From assembly GCA_049513055.1 (NCBI GenBank), contig JBEKWN010000148.1, positions 1 to 14,624 on the forward strand: a stretch of 14,624 nt of DNA, in the 5' to 3' direction. Under the pieces are notes generated by a model. The model was not told the DNA's origin. It worked only from the letters and a program-made list of their open reading frames with translations, and ran no database searches. The position numbers were made by a program, and so were the translations under genes. Source of the DNA: UBA1163 sp049513055. Lineage in GTDB: Bacteria; Desulfobacterota; BSN033; UBA1163. Of this stretch, positions 1 to 7,000 are shown piece by piece; the first letter of the stretch is position 1, and each line of letters begins with the position of its first letter.

Positions 1-9
1 AAGGTAAGC

Positions 10-53
10 GGTGACGGTTACGAAGCCCGTTTCGTCGACCGGCAAAGGTTACG
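10..53. repeat. Left inverted repeat flanking the four-helix-bundle gene
   Basis: Bases 10-35 match the reverse complement of 675-700 at 22 of 26 positions. Further in, bases 44-53 match the reverse complement of 661-670 at 9 of 10. The pair brackets the four-helix-bundle gene, so the transcript could fold into a long stem with the gene in the loop. The differences fall mostly at third positions if the strand is read as codons, so a decayed coding duplication is an alternative. Confidence 0.6.
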
Positions 54-222
54 TTAAATGAAGAAAAAAATAACAAGTTTTAGGGACTTGGAAGTTTACC
101 AAAATACCTATAAAGCATGTATCGAAGTAATGACAAAGATTATTCCTAACTTGCCAGAATCAGAAAAATTTGACTTGAAGAAACAGTTAAGCTCTTCTGC
201 TAAAGCCATTCCAAGACTGATT

Positions 223-240
223 GGCTCCGCCCCGGAGGGG
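223..240 (+). repeat. Palindromic repeat unit, left copy (L type)
   Basis: GGCTCCGCCCCGGAGGGG. It contains a possible CTCC/GGAG or CCCC/GGGG hairpin. Its GGAGG (234-238) sits 6 bases before the nuclease ATG, so the repeat itself supplies the ribosome-binding site. It differs from the right copy mainly by G instead of A at the seventh base. Confidence 0.75.
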
Positions 241-244
241 TAAA

Positions 245-508
245 ATGTTTTATGTTTATGTCCTGAAGGGTCTTGTTAAAAATAGGTATTATATCGGCTA
301 CACTAACGATATAAATTCAAGATTACGGAAACACAATAATGGAGACGTTCGGTCAACTCGTAAGTTTCGACCCTGGATGTTATTAGGATTTGAGGTATAT
401 GAAAAACGTAATGAGGCAAGATGGCGAGAGCATGAGTTAAAGAATCACGGGACAAAAAGAAGCAGACTCATTAAGAGTTTGGAAGAAAGTATCAAGAAAA
501 TAGCCTGA
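245..508 (+). CDS. Small GIY-YIG endonuclease-domain protein
   Basis: An 87-residue single-domain protein of the short GIY-YIG group (UPF0213/YhbQ-like length). The GIY strand is YVYVL (residues 3-7). The YIG element is YYIGYT (15-20), followed by NDINSRLRKHNNG with candidate catalytic Arg26/Arg28. Glu57, in YEKRNEARWREHELK, is the likely metal ligand. Members are predicted Mg-dependent DNA nucleases; the substrate of this group is mostly unknown. ATG 245 is chosen because GGAGG lies 6 bases upstream and the domain begins immediately; an in-frame start at 221 would only add repeat-encoded residues. The gene is the sole cargo of a repeat-bounded insert that splits the four-helix-bundle gene. 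This is reminiscent of homing endonucleases or of nuclease-associated REP elements, but no homing site has been shown. Confidence 0.88.
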   Translation: MFYVYVLKGLVKNRYYIGYTNDINSRLRKHNNGDVRSTRKFRPWMLLGFEVYEKRNEARWREHELKNHGTKRSRLIKSLEESIKKIA

Positions 509-519
509 TTGGTAATATC

Positions 520-539
520 GGGGCTCCACCCCGGAGGGC
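520..539 (+). repeat. Palindromic repeat unit, right copy (R type)
   Basis: GGGGCTCCACCCCGGAGGGC. The identical 20 bases occur on the opposite strand at 2920-2939. The unit closes the nuclease-bearing insert, and the interrupted host gene resumes at about 538. Confidence 0.75.
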
Positions 540-660
540 TGAAGGTTATGCTAAAAGGCACCAGAAACATGGATTTCAAAAATATCTCGACGATGCCATG
601 GGGGGAAGGCAGCTTTATAATTTGTCGTCTGCTTGGAGCAGGTTCAAAAAAGACGATATA

Positions 661-700
661 CGTACCCTTTTGTAACGATACGGGCCTCGTAGCCGTAACC
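661..700. repeat. Right inverted repeat flanking the four-helix-bundle gene
   Basis: The reverse complement of this stretch aligns with 10-53 in two blocks (26 and 10 bases) separated by a gap of a few bases on the left copy. It overlaps the last codons and the stop (673-675) of the four-helix gene, so the gene end lies inside the repeat arm, as in compact stem-loop elements. Confidence 0.6.
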
Positions 701-763
701 TTTAATACTATAGACGAGCATCGATATAAGCTTCGACGACGATAAACGATGAGGAGAGTAGAA

Positions 764-2143
764 ATGATCCCTAAAAGAATTCTGATTGTGGATGATGAAG
801 AAAATTTTCGGCACATGTTGTCTGTGATATTAATCAAAGAAGGATATGAGGTGGAAACCGCTCCCAATGGAGAGGAGGGGTTGCAAAAGGCGACGGGTTC
901 TCCTTTTGATCAGATCCTCTGTGATATCCGGATGCCCCGGATGGATGGTTTAGAATTTTTGAGAGAGATGAGAAAGATTGGGGGGGAGGCGACCATCGTC
1001 ATGATGTCGGCTTATGGGACAGTGGATATCGCCATTGAAGCGATGAAACTCGGAGCTTATGATTACATCTCAAAGCCTTTCAAACCAGATGAAATTATCC
1101 TCACCTTAAGAAAGGCAGAGGAGAGGGAGCAATTAAGGAGAGAAAATGAACTTTTAAGAAAAGAGGTGGCCAAAGAATACAGTTTTGAAAATATCGTCAG
1201 CAAAAATGAAAAGATGCAAAAAATGTTCGATGTGATTAAAAAGGTAGCTCAATATAAATCCACCGTGCTCATTACAGGAGAAAGCGGAACGGGTAAAGAA
1301 CTGGTGGCGAGAGCATTACACTATAACAGTGACCGATCTCAAAATCCTTTTATGCCTGTCAATTGTGGGGCCATTCCCGAAAATTTATTGGAAAGTGAGC
1401 TCTTCGGGCATGCCAAAGGGGCCTTTACCGATGCCATTCGGACGAAAAAAGGCCTGTTCGAAGAAGCGGATGGAGGAACGCTCTTCTTAGATGAAATTGG
1501 GGAATTGCCCACTCAACTTCAGGTTAAACTCCTTCGTGTGCTTCAAGATGGAGAGATACGTAGGATAGGAGAATCAAAATCTATTCAAATTGATGTGAGA
1601 ATAGTGGCCGCCACGGTCAGAGATCTCTCCAAAGAGGTAAACGAAGGTCGTTTCAGAGAAGACCTTTTTTATCGCCTCAATGTCCTTCCTATCCATATCC
1701 CACCTCTTCGGGAAAGAAAAGAGGATATCCCTTTACTCATCCAACATTTTATTGGGAAGTATAACCAAGCCATGAATAAGAATGTAGCGGGTATTGATCA
1801 CAAGGCTCTGGAGACTTTGATGAACTATAAGTGGTATGGGAATGTAAGAGAACTGGAGAATACCATCGAAAGGGGTATCGTATTGGCAGACAAGAATGAT
1901 ATTGAAATGGAAAATTTGCCCATCGAAATCCAAAATTTTAAAGAGGAGTTTCAGCTGGAAACATTACCTGATGAAGAATATTCAATTAAAAAGGCCTCCA
2001 AGGCATTAGAAACCAATTTAATCAAAAAAGCGCTAAAAAAGACAAAAGGGAACCATACTCATGCTGCAAGGTTACTTGAAATAAGCCACCGTGCGTTATT
2101 ATATAAAATTAAGGAATATGGGATTGTTGAAAACGAATTGTGA
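764..2143 (+). CDS. Sigma-54-dependent response regulator (NtrC/PilR family)
   Basis: About 459 residues in three domains. The receiver domain (1-120) has the acidic pair Asp10-Asp11, phosphoacceptor Asp54 (CDIRMP), Ser82 and Lys104 (SKPF). The AAA+ sigma-54 interaction domain (about 143-370) has Walker A GESGTGKE at 172-179, Walker B GGTLFLDEIGE and the arginine segment FREDLFYRLNVLP. A Fis-type helix-turn-helix closes the protein (GNHTHAARLLEISHRALLYKIKEYG). The sigma-54 contact loop reads GAFTDA, not the classic GAFTGA. Start 764 is preferred over 749 because GAGGAG (751-756) is 7 bases upstream of it. The protein would bind enhancer sites and drive open-complex formation by sigma-54 polymerase when phosphorylated. 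No histidine kinase is in the window. A -24/-12 promoter and minor-pilin genes follow directly, so a PilR-like role is plausible but not proven. Confidence 0.92.
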   Translation: MIPKRILIVDDEENFRHMLSVILIKEGYEVETAPNGEEGLQKATGSPFDQILCDIRMPRMDGLEFLREMRKIGGEATIVMMSAYGTVDIAIEAMKLGAYDYISKPFKPDEIILTLRKAEEREQLRRENELLRKEVAKEYSFENIVSKNEKMQKMFDVIKKVAQYKSTVLITGESGTGKELVARALHYNSDRSQNPFMPVNCGAIPENLLESELFGHAKGAFTDAIRTKKGLFEEADGGTLFLDEIGELPTQLQVKLLRVLQDGEIRRIGESKSIQIDVRIVAATVRDLSKEVNEGRFREDLFYRLNVLPIHIPPLRERKEDIPLLIQHFIGKYNQAMNKNVAGIDHKALETLMNYKWYGNVRELENTIERGIVLADKNDIEMENLPIEIQNFKEEFQLETLPDEEYSIKKASKALETNLIKKALKKTKGNHTHAARLLEISHRALLYKIKEYGIVENEL

Positions 2144-2407
2144 ATCCTTTAATTTGATTTTATTATGAAAACAATTTTATTTTTTTAAGAAAATGTATTT
2201 AAAAAATCTTTAACTAATTAAAATTTATTAGTTTTTTATGTTAGTGTCATTTTGTCTTAATTAATTAAACTTTTCATAAAGAGCGGTAATTAGATGAAGT
2301 AGGCTTATTCTTTTATAATGGTCAGGTTTAATTTCTAACCTATTAAAACCATTTAACATTTTTGTCCTTCCATCTTTTTCCATCCAATATTCAAATTTAA
2401 AAATTTA
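2144..2407. other. AT-rich intergenic region, possible regulator-binding zone
   Basis: This very AT-rich spacer contains no convincing gene and no strong GC-stem terminator. A small dyad, AGGTT(N8)AACCT, lies at 2324-2341, followed by ATTAAAACC, which partly mirrors GGTTTAAT. It sits roughly 70-100 bases upstream of the -24/-12 promoter, a usual place for enhancer-type activator sites. Binding there is only a guess. Confidence 0.35.
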
Positions 2408-2424
2408 TTGGTACAGGTTTTGCT
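2408..2424 (+). promoter_or_regulatory. Sigma-54 (-24/-12) promoter of minor-pilin operon 1
   Basis: TTGGTACAGGTTTTGCT has GG (2410-2411) and GC (2422-2423) exactly 10 bases apart. It matches TGGCAC-N5-TTGCW except for one C-to-T change in the -24 block. Transcription would start near 2435, leaving a short leader with GGAG (2451-2454) before the pilV ATG at 2463. The gene just upstream encodes a sigma-54 activator. Confidence 0.72.
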
Positions 2425-2462
2425 TCTTTAAAAGTAAAATCATTTTAAAAGGAGCAGTAACA

Positions 2463-2825
2463 ATGGATTGTTCTATGAAATCAAAAGGTTTTACATTGAT
2501 TGAAGTTCTAATCGCTTTAGTTATTCTATCAGTCGCCTTTTTGGCTTTAGCTGGTTTAATGGTCCAGACAACGAAAAATAATTCTTTTGGTGGTCGTATG
2601 ACAGAAGCTGCCACATTCGCTCAAGACAAATTAGAAGAATTAAGGGCAATTTCGTGGGTTACCATTACTCCAGGATCAGACTTAAAAATGGGTTCCAATG
2701 GAATGGATTATTCTCGGAATTGGAATGTAGACACCAACGGAAATCTTAAGACGATTAGCATTACCATTAATTGGAACGATAAAACGTCTCACTCCATTAG
2801 ACTTCTTTCGATCGTTACACAATGA
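2463..2825 (+). CDS. pilV: Type IV pilus minor pilin PilV (operon 1)
   Basis: A 120-residue prepilin. The short leader MDCSMKSKG ends at the prepilin peptidase site; the mature protein starts FTLIEVLIALVILSVAFLAL, with Phe1, Glu5 and a hydrophobic helix. PilV-type features follow: AATFAQDKLEELRAI after the helix, then a short beta domain with TITINW near the end. Minor pilins PilV, PilW and PilX form the pilus-tip priming complex that carries PilY1. ATG 2463 has GGAG 8 bases upstream; the internal ATG at 2475 would give a shorter leader but has poor SD spacing. It is the first gene after the -24/-12 promoter, and pilW starts 10 bases after its stop. Confidence 0.9.
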   Translation: MDCSMKSKGFTLIEVLIALVILSVAFLALAGLMVQTTKNNSFGGRMTEAATFAQDKLEELRAISWVTITPGSDLKMGSNGMDYSRNWNVDTNGNLKTISITINWNDKTSHSIRLLSIVTQ

Positions 2826-2835
2826 GGTTTGTCAT

Positions 2836-3504
2836 ATGAGAAATCTAAACCGAATCAACCCCGTTAGAAACTCCAGTCGTTCGACCCAGAGGCTCTCGAC
2901 GGGCGGGGCATTAAACCCCGCCCTCCGGGGTGGAGCCCCCTACGGGGCGGAACCCGGAATTATTCTGAAATCTAACCCCGCTGCAGAAAGCAGGGCCTAT
3001 ACCGTCCAAGATCAAGTGGTTGAAGTCCAGCAGAACATTCGTAGTGCGATGGAAATTTTATTAAGAGACCTCCGCATGGCAGGCTTCGATAGTGATAATG
3101 TGGGCTCTACCATTACCATCACTAATCCTATCATTGTCGGAGATCATTCGGTGACGGTAAGCTATGAATATGATAATACCACCCAATACACTGTCACTTA
3201 TTCAAGAGAAGCAGCCACGAAAAGGTTACTTCGGCAGTTGACCATCAACAATGTCGCTGGTCCTCAGGAGGTTCTATTAGAAAATGTTGTGGCCCTCGAT
3301 TTTACCTATGGGGTCGATACCAATGATGATGGGGCCCTGGATAGTTGGGTTTCTGCAGGAGGCATTGGGATTGGGAAGGTGGTGGCTGTTCGTGTGGTCT
3401 TAACCGCGAATCCTGACCAAACCAACCCAGATGTGAAGGACTGGGTTTCTCCGAGAACCTTAACCTCTGCCGTGGCGTTAAGAAATCTATGCTTTAAAAA
3501 ATAG
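2836..3504 (+). CDS. pilW: PilW-like minor pilin with its signal/transmembrane region replaced by repeat sequence (operon 1)
   Basis: From about residue 54 the protein reads like PilW: AYTVQDQVVEVQQNIRSA and LLRDLRMAGFDSDN, closely parallel to QQNVRVAINRMMREIRMAGF in the second PilW of the window. The expected basic leader, GFTLIE cleavage site and hydrophobic helix are absent. Residues 7 to about 52 instead come from GC-rich palindromic repeats (INPVRNSSRS..., ALNPALRGGAPYGAEPG). No hydrophobic segment is encoded in the other two frames there. ATG 2836, with TGAGG (2823-2827) just upstream, is probably the original start retained. Without a prepilin signal the product should not enter the pilus, so the gene is probably non-functional unless a downstream start is used. 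The next gene, pilX, is 65 bases further on. Confidence 0.75.
   Translation: MRNLNRINPVRNSSRSTQRLSTGGALNPALRGGAPYGAEPGIILKSNPAAESRAYTVQDQVVEVQQNIRSAMEILLRDLRMAGFDSDNVGSTITITNPIIVGDHSVTVSYEYDNTTQYTVTYSREAATKRLLRQLTINNVAGPQEVLLENVVALDFTYGVDTNDDGALDSWVSAGGIGIGKVVAVRVVLTANPDQTNPDVKDWVSPRTLTSAVALRNLCFKK
2901..2955 (-). repeat. Compound palindromic repeat inside pilW1: 8-bp hairpin plus adjacent R- and L-type units
   Basis: GGGCGGGG (2901-2908) and CCCCGCCC (2916-2923) form a perfect 8-bp stem with a 7-base loop. On the minus strand, 2939-2920 equals the 20-base unit at 520-539 exactly. Minus-strand 2954-2937 (GGTTCCGCCCCGTAGGGG) matches the left unit 223-240 at 16 of 18 bases. The order on the minus strand is L then R, as in the nuclease-bearing insert but with no gene between. 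GAAATCTAA occurs at both 2840-2848 and 2967-2975, which may mark the limits of an insertion. Confidence 0.75.
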
Positions 3505-3569
3505 GTCGCCCAATGCAATCCAGCCTGAAAACTTAAATTCAATCATCTACTGACAAAGGAGCAAGAAAT

Positions 3570-4055
3570 ATGACCACCCAAAAAGTTGACATTTTTAAAA
3601 ACCAATCGGGTGTAGCGTTAGTTATTGCGCTGACAATGATGATCGTTCTGACGTTGATTGTTCTTGCCGCCGCTTTTACCTCCATATTCGAGATCAAGCT
3701 TGCAGGAAATAAAAGAGGGTCCACGGATGCCTTTTATGCAGCCGACAGTGGAGTCCAAGTGGTAATGAATAAAGCTGAGAATTTTGATCTGCCGGGAAAG
3801 TATGATGTCGGCGATCAGTACCATTTCTCAAGAGATTCTGCCAATATAAACCCTACCAATGCCGATATCATTATTTACCATAACACCACCCAGTCAGGCG
3901 CTCCAAGGGGTCTTGGTTTTAGCGCTACAGGGAATTATGGGTTTGTCCATTATTTGATAGAAGCAAAGGGTAAAGATCAAACTGATTTAAACCCCATTAG
4001 ATCTACCAGCACCATTCAGCAGAAAGTGGTGAGGCTGGTGCCAGGAGGTAATTGA
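3570..4055 (+). CDS. pilX: Type IV pilus minor pilin PilX (operon 1)
   Basis: A 161-residue PilX-family protein. After a 14-residue leader (..KNQSG), the mature N-terminus is VALVIALTMMIVLTLIVLAA. It has the PilX hallmarks: no Glu5, a long hydrophobic helix, then IFEIKLAGNKRGSTDAFYAADSGVQ. The beta domain ends with TSTIQQKVVRL. PilX belongs to the tip complex and, in systems studied, links PilV/PilW to PilY1. ATG 3570 has GGAG (3558-3561) 8 bases upstream. The stop is 2 bases before the pilY1 ATG, so the two are probably translationally coupled. Confidence 0.88.
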   Translation: MTTQKVDIFKNQSGVALVIALTMMIVLTLIVLAAAFTSIFEIKLAGNKRGSTDAFYAADSGVQVVMNKAENFDLPGKYDVGDQYHFSRDSANINPTNADIIIYHNTTQSGAPRGLGFSATGNYGFVHYLIEAKGKDQTDLNPIRSTSTIQQKVVRLVPGGN

Positions 4056-4057
4056 TA

Positions 4058-7000
4058 ATGAAGAAAAAAGCTTTTCTCATTATTTTGTTTATATTTTTCC
4101 TTTTTTCGCAGTCCTTTGCCAATGATACGGATCTTTATATCCTTACTCAGATGATGCAACAGGTTCCCCCTGACGCATTGATCATTCTTGATTTATCAGG
4201 TAGTATGCGCTGGACACCTGCCGGCGAGTATTTATACATAGATCCGGGGTGGGTGGCGGGGCACTATGATTCGCAGCACCATTGGATTCCGGCGGGTAAT
4301 ACATATAATTGTGGGGATAATGTTGCCTATTATCCGACTGATCCGACCGGAGGCGCTCATACAACCCAATGTGATATGATGAATGATATTCTATTGGGTA
4401 CTCAATATCCGAGTACTGCCCAGTTCCAGAGTATGAAAATCTGGGGCGACAGCACATGCGCAGGTCCTTACTATAGTTATAATGCAACAGGTAGCTCAAC
4501 TAGTCGGACCAATTGTAGCAAAGTTGCCCTTGCAAAAAATGGCATTTTCAGTTTTCTTGACTATGATGGAAGTGGAACCGTCGATGTAAACGACGAAAAT
4601 GCACTGAATATCAGAATGGGGTATATGAGATTTTATAATTGTACTTCGCCCGAGACAACCGTTAATTACAACACGGGTTGTAATACACTTGTCGATCCTC
4701 TAAATACCCACTACAGCAAAATTTACTGTAACAGTGGTACCAGTTGTACCAAGTCAGGGACTGCATCCTCCCCTAGTGTTAGCAGTGAGGGGGCATTCGG
4801 GGGAACCCCACTTGCAGCTTCGTTGAATGAAGGTATGCTTTACCTTAATGGTTCGAAAAGCGGTGATCCTGATGCGGCCTGTCGCCAGAAGTTTGTTATT
4901 CTGATTACAGATGGAGCAGATACCTATGCCTGTAACGGGAATGGAGCGGATAGCCAAACAGATCAATATGAAAGGAGAAGAGAAACGGTTGCAAAAGCAA
5001 GAGCGCTGGCAAATGCCGGATATTATGTTTTTGTTATAGGGTTTGGTGCAGACATGCCCTATTACCAACAGAATACGCTGAATTGGGCCGCTTATTACGG
5101 GAACACAAGCAATCCTGACCAAACCCATTCCATAACCAAAATGTATACTATACCCTATGGCCAGCTCTACCCCTCAGGGATTACACAATGTAATACTTCT
5201 CCAACATCCAAATCCTCATTAGATGGCCATTACTATGCCAATACCAATGACCCTGGAGAGATGGGAATATCCGGATATGCCTTTATTGTGCAGAACGATG
5301 CCCAACTCAAAGATGCCATCACCGCGATTAGAAACTTCATCATTGCATTCATTGCACAATCAAGCTCTTATGTGGCCCCTGTCGTTCCGATCAGCCAATT
5401 TCAGCAGACAAACTCCGAAAATCGCTTGTATTTAGCAATGTTTAAACCAACAACCGATACTTTTTGGAAAGGAAATATCAAAAAATATGGAATTGCTACA
5501 ACCGATACTTCAACATTAAGTGTGGGCGATGTGATTGATGCGAATAACCAACTTGCTATGACCAGCCAGAATACAATTAAAGACACCGCACTCTCTTATT
5601 GGAGTTCAACGACAGATGGAGGGGAAGTCGAGAAAGGAGGAGTTGGCGGAATACTTTTATCAAGAGATCTTAATGGTAATCCAAGACAAATCTACACCTA
5701 TTTGGGAACCAATACTAATCTGACCGATCCATCAAATGCATTTGGTGCATCAAATTCAAAGATTACCCCTGCAACATTAAACGTGAGCACTACTCAAGAA
5801 GTTCAAGACATTATCAAGTTTGTACAGGGATGGGATGCTTGGGACTGGAACAAGAATGGTATTACCAATGAGAAAAGAGACTGGGTCTTGGGATCCTTTA
5901 TCCATTCAAGGCCTTTGGTGATCCATTATTCGGATCGCGATGTGATTTATGCAGGAGCCGATGATGGGATGCTTCATGCCTTCGATGATGCCACTGGCAA
6001 TGAGTTATGGGGCTTTATCCCCCCTAAGCTATTGCCAAATTTGAGAAATTTTAAGAATCAGCTCTCTTTACAAAATTTTGTTGATGGGTCTCCAAAGGCT
6101 TATATAGGGAAGAATCAAACTATTCTCATTTTTGGGGAGAGAAGGGGAGGGAACCAATACGTTGCTTTAGATGTTACGGATCCCCTCGCCCCAAAATTTT
6201 TATGGGAGATCAATCCTAATCAAATCATATACGGAACCGGCACGACCTCCACAGACGCATATAAAGAATTGGGACAAAGTTGGAGCACCCCGATACTGGG
6301 GCAGGTTAAGAATGGGACCGATGCAAACGGAAAACCGATAGGCAAGTGGGTGGCTTTTATCGGTGGTGGATATGATACAAATCAGGACAGTAACAGTCCT
6401 TCTCCTTCAGATGCATCGGGAAACGCCGTTTACGTTGTTGATATCATGACAGGAAACCAAATATGGAAATACTCTAATAGTAATAATTCGGCGATGAAAC
6501 ATTGCATCCCCAGTGATATTGCCCTTGTAGATGTCGATGGCAATGGTCTAATTGAAAGGCTCTATGTCGGGGATGTGGGCGGGCAGATTTGGAGATTCGA
6601 TATTGGAGACATGAGTAATACTGCCGGTTGGACAGGGAAGGTAATATTCACAGCCAGCGGGAAGATATTTTATCCCCCTGATGTAACTCTTGAAAACGAT
6701 GCTGGCAATTATGAAATGATTTTCTTTGGGACGGGGGATCGAGAGAAGCCTAATGATACCAGTTTTGTCAACACCCTCTATGCTATCAAGGATAAAAACC
6801 CAGCAACCCCATTAACAGAAAGTAATGACCTGGTTGATGTCACTCAAGACTTGTTGCAATCGAATGCGAGCCAAGGTGATAAAGTTAACTTGCTCAATAA
6901 TTTGAAAACAAAGAATGGTTGGTATATTAGACTGAACCAAAGTCCCGGAGAGAGCCAAAATCTTGGTGAAAAGTGCGATGCCGCAGCTCTAGTTATTGGT

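Larger units (their letters stand above)
223..537 (+). mobile_element. 315-bp insert carrying a GIY-YIG nuclease gene between palindromic repeat units
   Basis: The insert starts with the unit at 223-240 and ends with the unit at 520-537/539. The two share GGCTCC(G/A)CCCCGGAGGG, and each unit is itself palindromic (CTCC...GGAG, CCCC...GGGG). Between them lies a single nuclease gene (245-508). The boundaries are set by the host gene, whose reading frame resumes exactly when 223-537 is removed. The length is a multiple of three. No clear target-site duplication is visible beyond one to three bases, and there is no transposase. Mobility is inferred from the interrupted host gene and from the related ORF-less copy at 2920-2954. 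Whether the nuclease moves the element is unknown. Confidence 0.65.
58..675 (+). pseudogene. Four-helix-bundle protein (23S rRNA intervening-sequence protein family), split by an insertion
   Basis: The N-terminal piece (58-222, 55 codons) has the family signature: a short basic start, the segment TSFRDLEVYQ, a helical stretch, then FDLKKQLSSSAKAIPRLI, equivalent to the usual ...QLRRAAVSIPANI. The expected next residues, AEGYAKR, are missing here but appear at 538, where the frame runs AEGYAKRHQKHGFQKYLDDAM and on to a stop at 673-675. Joining 222 to 538 gives an uninterrupted 100-residue protein; the family is usually about 110-130. The 315 bases between them hold a GIY-YIG gene flanked by repeats. 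As it stands, translation from 58 ends at a stop inside the left repeat (241-243). Family members are encoded inside 23S rRNA intervening sequences or stand alone; their function is poorly known. The last 25 or so residues fit the family less well. Confidence 0.75.

Noticed and set aside
1..57. Open frame at the window edge ending in TAA directly before ATG 58 (GDGYEARFVDRQRLR)
   Set aside because: It could be the tail of an upstream gene, but it lies almost wholly in the left inverted repeat, and the reverse strand of 675-700 encodes a similar peptide (GYGYEARIV). That looks like a repeat, not evidence for a gene; only 57 bases are visible.
509..745. Plus-strand open frame of 78 codons, partly encoded by the right repeat unit
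   Set aside because: A different frame over 538-675 gives the four-helix-bundle C-terminus (AEGYAKR...QKYLDDAM), which is the convincing reading. This frame shows no family features.
445..867. Minus-strand open frame of 140 codons
   Set aside because: It overlaps the nuclease, the four-helix remnant and the regulator start in antisense, has no recognisable domain, and its composition is typical of a shadow frame.
2144..2200. Terminator after the response regulator
   Set aside because: Only weak A/T pairing near a T run is present. No GC stem, so I did not call it.
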